DNA of 49,370 nt. It comes from HGM12587 sp964602445. Its GTDB lineage: Bacteria; Bacillota; Clostridia; Lachnospirales; Lachnospiraceae. How positions within the stretch are numbered: the stretch's first letter is position 1; each line of letters opens with the position of its first letter. Of this stretch, positions 1 through 7,901 are shown piece after piece. The notes beneath the pieces were generated by a model. It was not told where the DNA came from, did no database searches, and saw only the letters and a list, made by a program, of their open reading frames with translations. The stretch covers positions 1-49,370 of the forward strand of contig CAZRQV010000013.1 of the NCBI GenBank assembly GCA_964602445.1, given 5' to 3'. The position numbers and the translations under genes are program-made.

Positions 1-245
1 ATTCTAAAAAAGCTTATCCGTGGGATAATGCTTGTATCGAATCATTCCATTCATTAATTAAACGCGAATGGCTGAACCGATTCAAAATCCGTGATTTTGC
101 TCATGCATATCGACTGGTATTCGAATACCTGGAAGCTTTCTATAATACAAAACGTATTCACAGCCATTGTGATTACATGTCACCGAATGACTACGAAGAA
201 TTGTATCGTAGAGTGCAACAGGGCGAATTGCTGATGGCGGGTTAA
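1..245 (+). CDS. IS3-family transposase (OrfB / DDE integrase domain), C-terminal 81 residues
   Basis: The reading frame is open from position 3 to a TAA at 243-245. The visible protein is the end of an rve-type DDE transposase. It contains WDNACIESFHSLIKREW, where the Glu of ACIES is the third catalytic acid of the DDE triad, followed by the typical FEYLEAFYNTKRIHS and MSPNDYEE stretches seen at the C-termini of IS3/IS150-group proteins. The enzyme would cut and join IS ends during transposition. The N-terminal part and the OrfA partner lie outside the window, so whether the copy is intact cannot be judged. There is no link to the cas genes other than insertion next to the array. Confidence 0.85.
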   Translation, partial: SKKAYPWDNACIESFHSLIKREWLNRFKIRDFAHAYRLVFEYLEAFYNTKRIHSHCDYMSPNDYEELYRRVQQGELLMAG

Positions 246-268
246 AATGAGGAAAACCTCATTTTAAC
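241..268 (+). terminator. Hairpin after the IS transposase stop codon
   Basis: A perfect 12-bp inverted repeat (241-252 and 257-268) with an AAAA loop overlaps the transposase stop codon. The stem contains AAAATGAGG / CCTCATTTT. It could end transposase transcription or shield the IS from read-through. No long U-run follows, so termination efficiency is uncertain. Confidence 0.5.
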
Positions 269-310
269 TTGTACTAAATCTTGACATAGAACCACTGCAA
301 CTGTTGGATC

Positions 311-1797
311 GTTTGACTCCTTTACAAATTAACAAGACTCTCAAACATGTAAATCGTTTATATTCCGCCAGACGTTGTTTGACTCCTTTACAAATTAACA
401 AGACTCTCAAACGTTATTCGCTGACTTTTACCCGTACTACAAGTTTGACTCCTTTACAAATTAACAAGACTCTCAAACTCAAGAGCAGGTTAATCGTATG
501 ATGACCCGGTTTGACTCCTTTACAAATTAACAAGACTCTCAAACCCTGTTATACCTTTTTAGAAGTTCAGGGCAGTTTGACTCCTTTACAAATTAACAAG
601 ACTCTCAAACTGTTGTAATCAATAAATAAAACTGAATAGAGTTTGACTCCTTTACAAATTAACAAGACTCTCAAACACGCTTTGGAGCGAATCTGAATTG
701 ACAGACGTTTGACTCCTTTACAAATTAACAAGACTCTCAAACCATAATAAAGTTGAGCAGTGCGATATCTTCGTTTGACTCCTTTACAAATTAACAAGAC
801 TCTCAAACTCATCTGTTTCATCTAACCAGCCGCCGACAGTTTGACTCCTTTACAAATTAACAAGACTCTCAAACGGCTATGATTGCTTATGGTGTAAAGG
901 AAAAGTTTGACTCCTTTACAAATTAACAAGACTCTCAAACCGAGAACAGTATAACAAAGTACGTGGTAAAGTTTGACTCCTTTACAAATTAACAAGACTC
1001 TCAAACACTGTTTTTCACATGGTAACTTGTTGGGGAGTTTGACTCCTTTACAAATTAACAAGACTCTCAAACGGGGTGGTATAATGACAAGGGAGCAAGC
1101 AAGTTTGACTCCTTTACAAATTAACAAGACTCTCAAACACATAGTAACATAGGCTTTTAAAGTCAGAAGTTTGACTCCTTTACAAATTAACAAGACTCTC
1201 AAACCAAGTCAGTTGCTCTCTTCAGGGCAAGAGTGTTTGACTCCTTTACAAATTAACAAGACTCTCAAACGAACAAGGGAGCAGTTCCGGAAAGAATTTG
1301 TTTGACTCCTTTACAAATTAACAAGACTCTCAAACGCAGTCACTCGATAGAGTGGCTAAAACTGTGTTTGACTCCTTTACAAATTAACAAGACTCTCAAA
1401 CTCATAGTGTTTATTTGTTTGCAAGTAGTTTGTTTGACTCCTTTACAAATTAACAAGACTCTCAAACCGTGTGCACAGCATCTTTTCCTCTGGATAAGTT
1501 TGACTCCTTTACAAATTAACAAGACTCTCAAACAGCCAGACTTCCTTTTCCTTTGCAGAATGAGTTTGACTCCTTTACAAATTAACAAGACTCTCAAACA
1601 CTGGTGCGGTTGAGAACGAGATTACCCAGGTTTGACTCCTTTACAAATTAACAAGACTCTCAAACAGAATGGCTCACAACGAATAACATTGCTAAGTTTG
1701 ACTCCTTTACAAATTAACAAGACTCTCAAACACTTTACTACTCATTTGCGTGCATGTCAACGTTTGACTCCTTTACAAATTAACAAGACTCTCAAAC
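311..1797 (-). CRISPR. Type II-A CRISPR array, 23 repeats and 22 spacers
   Basis: A 36-nt repeat is present 23 times, starting at 311, 377, 443, 509, 575, 641, 707, 773, 839, 905, 971, 1037, 1103, 1169, 1235, 1300, 1366, 1432, 1498, 1564, 1630, 1696 and 1762. All copies appear identical. Spacers are 30 nt except one of 29 nt (1271-1299). Read on the minus strand, the repeat begins GTTTGAGAGTCTTGTTAATT and ends GGAGTCAAAC, with the type II-A style GTTTGA/TCAAAC ends. The minus orientation is set by complementarity of the repeat's 5' half to the tracrRNA anti-repeat at 7801-7822. The array is therefore transcribed leftwards, in line with the cas genes. The leader end is at 1797, next to csn2, and the oldest (trailer) end is at 311, next to the IS. 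Absence of repeat decay even at the trailer end suggests that older repeats were lost, perhaps through the IS. Apparent ORFs inside the array are repeat artefacts. Confidence 0.99.
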
Positions 1798-1864
1798 CTC
1801 AAAGTTCTCACCGAGTCATCCATCCTACGAAGATGGTGTTAATTTTCACATTTCAATTATACAT
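1798..1864 (-). promoter_or_regulatory. CRISPR leader and probable array promoter
   Basis: Only 48 bp separate the csn2 stop from the first repeat. The leader ends in CTTTGAG directly before the repeat. This resembles the ATTTGAG-type leader-anchoring sequence that type II-A adaptation complexes recognise (known for Streptococcus; inferred here). A consensus TATAAT -10 box lies at 1861-1856, inside the last csn2 codons, with a weak -35 (TGGATT) 17 bp upstream. The leader holds a small CCATC/GATGG hairpin. The 16 bp around this -10 box match the cas-side promoter at 8041-8056 at 15 positions. Confidence 0.55.
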
Positions 1865-2517
1865 AAGTCCTTATCTAAAATCCAGCATCGTTCTCCACTT
1901 ATCTGCTTTGTAAATACTGATTCTATACTAATCAAATAATTTTTTTCATAAATTGCCGATTCATACAATTGTTCTAACTCATCAACCGTCAAATAGTGTT
2001 TTAGCCCCACAAAAATAAAGATTCGAATATTACATACTCTACTCATTGTTCGCATATATTCTATAATCTTTTCCAATAAGCTTTCTCCTAAACAACTTAT
2101 TCGAACATTATACATTTTCAATAAAGCATTTAAATCTAAATCTACTTCAAAATCAAGTGCATATGGCACATGTTCCGTTATTTTTTCCAAATATTCTATA
2201 ATATTTTTATTTACCACCGCATGATCTTGAATCAGTGTTTCATCCGAAACTTCTTTGATTTCCTGATACAGTTTATTAATTACTTTTCTATTATTACAAT
2301 CAAGCCCAAACGGATTGAATATCAATTCTATTTCTTTTGAAATTTTTTTAACCTTCTCACCTTCAGATAAAATAATTTCACCTTCGCTACCTTCTACTTG
2401 ATTCCAAAGATCCATTAAAATTGTTCTATATGCTTTTTGATTCTCTATGGTTAAAACCGTTATCTGATTTTCTTTTAAATGTAATTCTAACTGGTATCCT
2501 GAATGTATTAATTTCAT
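1846..2517 (-). CDS. csn2: Type II-A adaptation protein Csn2
   Basis: The 223-aa product has the size and position expected of Csn2 (about 220 aa). Csn2 is a ring-shaped tetramer that slides on DNA ends and assists Cas1-Cas2 and Cas9 in acquiring spacers. The family has few fixed motifs. Support comes from the length, from the hydrophobic strand IRIFIFVGLKHYLTVDEL near residue 170 (Csn2 proteins have a similar LLIFVN...FLTKDE stretch), and from its place as the last cas gene before the leader. Its ATG overlaps the cas2 stop as ATGA, so it should be translationally coupled. Its last codons hold the probable crRNA promoter. Its presence makes the system subtype II-A. Confidence 0.92.
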   Translation of the reverse strand: MKLIHSGYQLELHLKENQITVLTIENQKAYRTILMDLWNQVEGSEGEIILSEGEKVKKISKEIELIFNPFGLDCNNRKVINKLYQEIKEVSDETLIQDHAVVNKNIIEYLEKITEHVPYALDFEVDLDLNALLKMYNVRISCLGESLLEKIIEYMRTMSRVCNIRIFIFVGLKHYLTVDELEQLYESAIYEKNYLISIESVFTKQISGERCWILDKDLCIIEM

Positions 2518-2834
2518 AAAATAATCAGCCTTTCATCGGAATCAATGATATTATTTGTATTATCTCCAACAATGTACTCCATTTTTGCATATTGTTTTTC
2601 TGTAATTTTTAAAAGTTGTACCAGACCTGCACTCGGCTTATGCTTTTTTACATTTTCAATAAGTGCATCTGCAGTTACACCATTTTGTACCAATTTACAA
2701 TAAACAGATTCCTGCATCATTAAAAAACCTGATTTAATCAGAAATTTGCGAAAATCTCTATAATCCTTTCGATTCTTTTCTGTAAGCACCGGCAGGTCAA
2801 AAAATACAACAATTCTCATATATCTATAACTCAT
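2514..2834 (-). CDS. cas2: CRISPR-associated endoribonuclease-fold protein Cas2
   Basis: The 106-aa Cas2 forms the central dimer of the Cas1-Cas2 integrase that inserts new spacers at the leader end. The ferredoxin-like first strand MRIVVFFDLPV is canonical and carries the conserved Asp. It is followed by KNRKDYRDFRKFLIKSGFLMMQESVYCKL, typical of type II Cas2. Two starts are possible: the ATG at 2834, which overlaps the end of cas1 by 11 bp, or the ATG at 2819, which begins exactly at MRIVVFFDLP. Family comparison favours the latter. The stop overlaps the csn2 start (ATGA). Confidence 0.95.
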   Translation of the reverse strand: MSYRYMRIVVFFDLPVLTEKNRKDYRDFRKFLIKSGFLMMQESVYCKLVQNGVTADALIENVKKHKPSAGLVQLLKITEKQYAKMEYIVGDNTNNIIDSDERLIIL

Positions 2835-3696
2835 TTCGATAAAATTTCAGCTGAGATGTATCGGCATCATTCAATGCTTCGAATATACTTCGGCAATAGA
2901 TTTTAATTGCATTATTAACATTTTCTTTTCGTCCCGAAATAACCACTTCTTGCTGTAATATTTTCAATATTTCCATTTTTTCTTCATGTTCGAACTTTTG
3001 GAAATTCATCAGCTTTACCTTTTCATCAACAAGCGGTCGAAATGGTTCCATAATATCAGATCCTAAATTGAATTGGTTAAACATATTATCATGGAATAAA
3101 CCTAACTGCGTAATATATCCATTAGATACAATTTCTCGATTGCATGTTGATAAGATGATTCCATAGCCATAATTTAATGCAGCATTAGTACTATTTTCTG
3201 TGGTTCTAGTAAAATCCAATCCAAACAATGCATTAAAATAAACTTTTGCAGCATGTCCTTCTCGATTGGTTATATCACCAAATTGCATTTCTTCTATATA
3301 ACCATACAACATCTCTGATTCTTTTTTATTAAAACGTTCTAGCAACTCTGCTTGTTTTCGAATTTTTTCTGTTACAATCTCTGTCCAGATTGCAGCTTTC
3401 AACGCAGAAGGCCATTCTATCTGCTTTCGAATTTTTATGCTCGTATCATGAGAACCATAATATGGAACTAATTCAGACGACGGGTTTCTTTTTTCGTCGC
3501 AAAATATCACTTTAATTTTCTTTTTTGTTAATTCACTCAACAATGCCGCTGTTAGTGATACCGCTGTTGTTTCAATAATCAAAGTTGCAATCTCACTGAT
3601 ATGTATTTTTACTACATCCTCTCTTCTTACAACTAGAAACCCTAATTGATAATCTAATTTAGCACTGTTGGAAATTACGACCGTACGCCAGCTCAT
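2824..3696 (-). CDS. cas1: CRISPR-associated integrase Cas1 (type II)
   Basis: The 290-aa Cas1 is the catalytic subunit of the spacer integrase. The metal-binding triad is visible: Glu146 in NREGHAAKVYF, His202 in GLFHDNMFNQFN and Glu217 in SDIMEPFRPLVD. These have the same spacing as the E149/H205/E220 set of the streptococcal enzyme. Length is normal for type II-A. The ATG overlaps the cas9 TGA as ATGA, so translation is coupled to cas9. The 3' end overlaps cas2. The intact triad and the identical repeats are consistent with a working adaptation module. Confidence 0.97.
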   Translation of the reverse strand: MSWRTVVISNSAKLDYQLGFLVVRREDVVKIHISEIATLIIETTAVSLTAALLSELTKKKIKVIFCDEKRNPSSELVPYYGSHDTSIKIRKQIEWPSALKAAIWTEIVTEKIRKQAELLERFNKKESEMLYGYIEEMQFGDITNREGHAAKVYFNALFGLDFTRTTENSTNAALNYGYGIILSTCNREIVSNGYITQLGLFHDNMFNQFNLGSDIMEPFRPLVDEKVKLMNFQKFEHEEKMEILKILQQEVVISGRKENVNNAIKIYCRSIFEALNDADTSQLKFYRNEL

Positions 3697-6600
3697 ATGG
3701 TTAATAAATTAGTGCGTTTTTCATACACACCTGTAACAGATTGATCAATCAATAAAAACTCTTTTGCTGAATTAATATTCTTTGGAATAAGCATAACACC
3801 TGCATGTTCTGCCTCTCCGATTGCCTTTAAATTCGCCGAAGTTCCACCGATTATTGTCAATTTTAGAATTTCTGTCAACACCTTACACTGCTCCATGACT
3901 GGAAGTTCTATGAATTTTTCTTCTTTCTTTTGAAGCTTTTCACCAATTGGATTTGGTCGTTTCGAAAAAATCCCCTTCAAAAATTTTCCTGTTAATTCTT
4001 TGTATAATTCCAAATTTTTCTCACATGTAATATTGATGCTTACATAAGAGTTTTCTATACATTTTTCAATTTCTTTTATGTACCTTATCCATTCACTTCT
4101 CAAACATAAATTAACAGCATTTCTTATTGCAATTTGGTTCCCTGTTTTTCCTGAAATATGCATAAAATATCCATCTTTCTTAATTAAAGACTGCAATTTT
4201 ATTTTCGACATACAAATACGAGGTTTGACCAAACCTAATACTTCTATGCAATAATTAAAAAGTGCTTCCGAATCTTTTTCAATTTCCTTTGCCAGATATA
4301 TTGGAACAGTCTCCAATGTACGAATTCGTTTCTTTTTTTCTGTATGCTCAACTAAGAAAAAGTATGCTGTCGATACACTTGTAAATCCACCATATTTAGT
4401 AACATCCAACATCTTTTTATCTCCATTTTTCAATGGAATATACTTATCCGGGCTTGCCTTTTTCTTGCTATATAATGTTTCGTTTGCAATCGCACCATGA
4501 CCTTCAAAATTTCTTCTCGTCATGCATGGTGTATTTTTCTCCAAAGTTTTCTTCACAACAGCAATTGTTCCTGGTGCTCCACCTTTCCTAGGACCAATCC
4601 ACGCAACTTCCCCACTTCTGACAACATCCCAATCAAACATACGATTCAGATTGTAGCGATATCGTTCTTCATTATTCCGATATTCTTTTTTTATATAATT
4701 CAATGGATTCTGCGTAAATTTCACATAATAAACATTGCCTACTACAATGTTCAAATAAGCATCATGCGCATGATGAAATTCATTTATACTTCTGCATTTT
4801 ACAAGTTGGCGCTTTTGACGAAATTCTGAAACATTCGATGCTTTTGAATAAACTATTTCGGTTTCTGGTAGCACTTTTTTCAGTAAACTTGCAACTGTCT
4901 TTGTCCCCTGACTCGTTTCCACTAACTGTCGTGCAATAAAATCTGCCCTCTGCTCTTCTGAAAAAGGATTACGTCCTGTCAAACGTTTATACTTTTCTTC
5001 TGTAATCATTCCTTTGTCTAACAAACTTTTCCAAAAACCTCTACACTTTTCATATACCGTTTTCGCTATCGGATAATTATCACCCTTATTTTCATTTGCT
5101 TCTTTTTTCACAAGCACCAAATTGTTATCAATATTGTCGTCCTTTACATAACATCTTGGATAAATGTGATCTATATCATATATATTATCTTTAAATAAAT
5201 CATCTAAATTAATCTTTTCGCCGGTATACATGCATTGCCCCATCTGCGTCAAGTACAGATACATTTTTTTACTTCGCAATGTTCCATCCGAATCTGCCTT
5301 TTCTATTTCAGTTACCCAATCTTTTGTTTCGTCTTTTATATTTTTATACAATTCAAGGAATTTCTGCTTTCGTGGAATAGTCCTTAATTTTTTCTCATCT
5401 GGCTTTCTGGTCATTTCAATAAAAATACGTTTTGGCTGTCCTCCTAAAATTTCTTCTAATTCTTTTAAAACTAGAATTGTCTGCCAAATCATTCTTTTTA
5501 CTGGAGCTGAAAAATAATATCCTTCTAAATCTTCCGGAAGCAGTTCGTAAAGCTTTTTAATCGACTGATCATGTCTTAGATTAAGCTCTGCCTTATATGA
5601 AAAAGCCTCACTATTGATGATTTCCATTAAATTCAGATTTGTATCCCACATCATACGAATTAGAGACACTTTCTCACCGATCGAAACATCACATCCCGGC
5701 AATTCCAAAAATTCTTTTGACAATCTTCCCCAATCTTTAAATTTAAAACCTGTAACACGCTTTATCTCTTCTTTCGTCAAATATGAGCCATAAGTCTCTT
5801 CCACTTTTTCTTTCAAAAACTTTTTCGAGTTACCATACACTGTCCCCCAAAAAATAATCTGTTCACTCATTTTTTTTACAAAGTCTTCTTCTATTCGTTC
5901 TCCGAAAATTGCTCTAAATTTCCCATAACTAGAAAGTGAATTATTCAATGTAACATCAATTCCTGACAATTGACTTTCTTCTTTTAAAAATCCCTGTGCA
6001 ATTAAATAAGAAACCAACTGTTTTTTGGTAATCTTTTTCCCTTTTTTAAATAAATCATTATATATTTGTTGTTTTAATGGTACAGAAATACGTTCTCCAT
6101 CAATTTCAATCGTGTTGATCTCATTTAATACGCAAAAACTTTCATATTCTAATGATGCTTTTGGCAAAACTCTCTCCCCATTCAAATAAGAACATCTTCT
6201 TACCATTTGAAAAATAAATTGTTCTGATGTTTCTTTTACATCAACTTTTTCTTCTAAATTCCATGGTAAAACAGAGCCTTCTTCTTTTCTGATCACCCAA
6301 CCAGTTTTACTTCGCTCTGATATTGGTCCAATATAATATGGAATTTGAAATGTAAATAATTTTATAATTCTCTCTGAAACTGTATAACCGGATTCATCTT
6401 TTTCTCTTAAAAATGGAAAATATTTTTCTGTATTTTCCAAAATCTTTTTCATCTCTCGTGCATGAATCTGATTTGGAATCACGCCATTTCCTGCTGTTAG
6501 CTGTTTTGGAAGAAATGTTTCTTTTTCTAATTCGGAAATAATATAATCTATTCTCTCATCATCTCGAGGCATTTCTTTCACATATTTTTTTATCGTCTTA

Positions 6601-7739
6601 TATAAATTCTCTCTCGTTCGTTCTTTCATATTCCGTCTGGATTTTTTTCCTGCGTTTACAGAATTCACATATGCCGAATAAGTTCCGGATGCCTCACTTC
6701 TGAAGAAATAATCATATTCTTCCGCACTTTTATATGTCTTAATAACTTCCTTTAAAATTTTCAAATCCTTTTTGTGTTTTTCATACTCAGCAACTCTTGC
6801 ATCCGATAAATACTTATAACCCTTCATGATTTTTTCTACCACAGAAATGTCATAAAGTTCTTTCGTCATTTCTAAAATCTCGTAATAATCTTCTCCAATC
6901 ACATCCATGATTTCCGACATTTTTTCTTCATAATCATAATCAGAAAAACAGATTTCCGTCTTTTTTTCATCCTCTATCTCTGGAAAAAGTTTCTTTACTG
7001 CAGTCTTCAATCCACAAACCGTTTTTATAAATTCTTGTTTTTGTTTTTCCTTTGTTTCGACCTTGAATAAGTTTTTTAACAATTCTACTTTTTTACTTCT
7101 TGAAAATTCACGTTCTGTAAGAATTTCTTTTACCGATTCAAAATTAATATCTGAATCAAATGAAAATCCCATTTTTTCTTGTAAAGTTGTATTAAATTCC
7201 AAAAATACTTCTTCAAATTTTCTTTGATTTCCTTCATCAGATAATCCTGTATTCAAAAAATGTCCTCGATGCTTAAACATATTCAGCAATGCGAGATACA
7301 CCAAGCGAATATCTTTCTGCTCATCTTGATATAATAACGCTTGCCGCAAGTGAAATATGGTAGGAAATTCTTTATAATAATCTGCATCTTGATATGTTTC
7401 ATCGTTAAAGATACTATTTTTTGATCCTAATTTGCCGTCTTTATCTTCCAAATAATACTTGCTATTTTCTAATCGCAAATAAAATTCAGGATCCACACGC
7501 TGAATCTCATCATGAAAATATTCTTTTAATAAACCGATTCTCGCAACTTCTCTCTGTCTTCTTCTTCTGCTTATCCGATGTGTTCTTCTCTTTTCTGCAG
7601 TTTTTGCCTCTTCAAACTCTCTGATACCCCACAAATCTTTTCCTTTTGCCCGAAGCAGGTTATAATTTTCATCTGTTACAGCCCATCCTACAGATGAAAC
7701 TCCCATATCTAATCCCAAATAATAATCTTTTACATTCAT
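3693..7739 (-). CDS. cas9: Type II-A CRISPR RNA-guided endonuclease Cas9
   Basis: The 1348-aa Cas9 cleaves DNA matching the crRNA when loaded with crRNA:tracrRNA. All catalytic parts are present. RuvC-I has Asp11 in YYLGLDMGVSSVGWA. The arginine-rich bridge helix is at about 50-75 (EKRRTHRISRRRRQREVAR). RuvC-II has Glu775 in RIFIEMTRKPDEK. The HNH domain has Asp857-His858 in YDIDHIYPRCYVKDDNIDN. RuvC-III has His990 and Asp993 in HHAHDAYLN. The C-terminal PAM-interacting domain ends LLIDQSVTGVYEKRTNLL, like S. pyogenes Cas9. The RxR pair that reads GG in the streptococcal enzyme is replaced by a stretch around MLIPKNINSAKEF, so an NGG PAM is unlikely. The start ATG has AGGGGG 8 nt upstream. 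The TGA overlaps cas1. No frameshift or missing catalytic residue is seen. Confidence 0.99.
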   Translation of the reverse strand: MNVKDYYLGLDMGVSSVGWAVTDENYNLLRAKGKDLWGIREFEEAKTAEKRRTHRISRRRRQREVARIGLLKEYFHDEIQRVDPEFYLRLENSKYYLEDKDGKLGSKNSIFNDETYQDADYYKEFPTIFHLRQALLYQDEQKDIRLVYLALLNMFKHRGHFLNTGLSDEGNQRKFEEVFLEFNTTLQEKMGFSFDSDINFESVKEILTEREFSRSKKVELLKNLFKVETKEKQKQEFIKTVCGLKTAVKKLFPEIEDEKKTEICFSDYDYEEKMSEIMDVIGEDYYEILEMTKELYDISVVEKIMKGYKYLSDARVAEYEKHKKDLKILKEVIKTYKSAEEYDYFFRSEASGTYSAYVNSVNAGKKSRRNMKERTRENLYKTIKKYVKEMPRDDERIDYIISELEKETFLPKQLTAGNGVIPNQIHAREMKKILENTEKYFPFLREKDESGYTVSERIIKLFTFQIPYYIGPISERSKTGWVIRKEEGSVLPWNLEEKVDVKETSEQFIFQMVRRCSYLNGERVLPKASLEYESFCVLNEINTIEIDGERISVPLKQQIYNDLFKKGKKITKKQLVSYLIAQGFLKEESQLSGIDVTLNNSLSSYGKFRAIFGERIEEDFVKKMSEQIIFWGTVYGNSKKFLKEKVEETYGSYLTKEEIKRVTGFKFKDWGRLSKEFLELPGCDVSIGEKVSLIRMMWDTNLNLMEIINSEAFSYKAELNLRHDQSIKKLYELLPEDLEGYYFSAPVKRMIWQTILVLKELEEILGGQPKRIFIEMTRKPDEKKLRTIPRKQKFLELYKNIKDETKDWVTEIEKADSDGTLRSKKMYLYLTQMGQCMYTGEKINLDDLFKDNIYDIDHIYPRCYVKDDNIDNNLVLVKKEANENKGDNYPIAKTVYEKCRGFWKSLLDKGMITEEKYKRLTGRNPFSEEQRADFIARQLVETSQGTKTVASLLKKVLPETEIVYSKASNVSEFRQKRQLVKCRSINEFHHAHDAYLNIVVGNVYYVKFTQNPLNYIKKEYRNNEERYRYNLNRMFDWDVVRSGEVAWIGPRKGGAPGTIAVVKKTLEKNTPCMTRRNFEGHGAIANETLYSKKKASPDKYIPLKNGDKKMLDVTKYGGFTSVSTAYFFLVEHTEKKKRIRTLETVPIYLAKEIEKDSEALFNYCIEVLGLVKPRICMSKIKLQSLIKKDGYFMHISGKTGNQIAIRNAVNLCLRSEWIRYIKEIEKCIENSYVSINITCEKNLELYKELTGKFLKGIFSKRPNPIGEKLQKKEEKFIELPVMEQCKVLTEILKLTIIGGTSANLKAIGEAEHAGVMLIPKNINSAKEFLLIDQSVTGVYEKRTNLLTI

Positions 7740-7752
7740 GCGTTATACCCCC

Positions 7753-7771
7753 TTGTCAAACAATTTGACAA
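7753..7771. promoter_or_regulatory. Palindrome between cas9 and the tracrRNA promoter
   Basis: A perfect 8-bp inverted repeat, TTGTCAAA-CAA-TTTGACAA, covers the -35 box of the tracrRNA promoter (TTGACA, 7765-7770). On the other strand it directly abuts the cas9 ribosome-binding site (AGGGGG, just left of 7753). In DNA it could be an operator. In the cas9 leader RNA it would form a hairpin touching the Shine-Dalgarno. Which applies, if either, cannot be read from the sequence. Confidence 0.5.
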
Positions 7772-7794
7772 TTCTACCCATTTGATGATATTAT
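7765..7794 (+). promoter_or_regulatory. tracrRNA promoter
   Basis: A perfect -35 TTGACA (7765-7770) and -10 TATTAT (7789-7794) are separated by 18 bp and point rightwards. Transcription would start at about 7800-7801, exactly at the first base of the anti-repeat. The -10 overlaps a minus-strand TATAAT (7795-7790) pointing at cas9. Confidence 0.75.
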
Positions 7795-7820
7795 ACTATA
7801 AATTAACAAGACGAGTGCAA
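7790..7820 (-). promoter_or_regulatory. Possible proximal cas9 promoter
   Basis: A consensus TATAAT lies on the minus strand at 7795-7790, 50 bp before the cas9 start. The best -35 candidate is poor (TTGCAC at 7820-7815, 19-bp spacing) and lies inside the tracrRNA anti-repeat. This may be a weak cas9 promoter. The stronger promoter at 8048-8075 is the alternative source of cas mRNA by read-through. Confidence 0.4.
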
Positions 7821-7901
7821 ATAAGGTTTATCCGAACGCGTCATATGACTCTGCATGGTGCAGAAAAAGGAATTTGGAAACAAATTCCTTTTTATTTTTT
7901 T
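7801..7901 (+). ncRNA. tracrRNA
   Basis: The order of elements is that of a Cas9 trans-activating RNA. The anti-repeat AATTAACAAGAC (7801-7812) is fully complementary to repeat bases 9-20. It is followed by a GAGT bulge, then CAAAT (7818-7822) pairing with the repeat's GUUUG. The nexus AAGGTTTATCCG (7823-7834) parallels the AAGGCUAGUCCG of S. pyogenes. A small hairpin CTGCA-TGG-TGCAG follows (7851-7863). The terminator is AAAAAGGAATTTG-GAAA-CAAATTCCTTTTT (7864-7893), followed by a T-run to 7901. The RNA is about 100 nt. It is encoded divergently from cas9 and its promoter is at 7765-7794. A long guide-bearing tracrRNA form as in S. pyogenes is not obvious, because the anti-repeat starts at the expected transcription start. 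Confidence 0.93.

Larger units (their letters stand above)
1..294 (+). mobile_element. Right end of an IS3-family insertion sequence (truncated by the window edge)
   Basis: The segment holds the 3' part of an IS3-family transposase gene, a hairpin just after its stop, and a probable terminal inverted repeat at 280-294 (on the minus strand it begins TGGTTCTATGTCAAG). The exact boundary is inferred, because the left end and its matching inverted repeat lie outside the window. Only 16 bp separate the inferred IS end from the first CRISPR repeat at 311. That is about half a spacer, so the element probably inserted into the trailer end of the CRISPR array. Confidence 0.7.

Noticed and set aside
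304..1913. Several open frames across the CRISPR array (both strands, 84-126 aa)
   Set aside because: They encode the same 11-12-residue string again and again because the 66-bp repeat period is a multiple of three. They are products of the array, not genes.
7754..7759. Minus-strand TTGACA as a cas9 -35 box
   Set aside because: The matching -10 would fall inside the cas9 coding sequence. The site is better explained as one arm of the palindrome.
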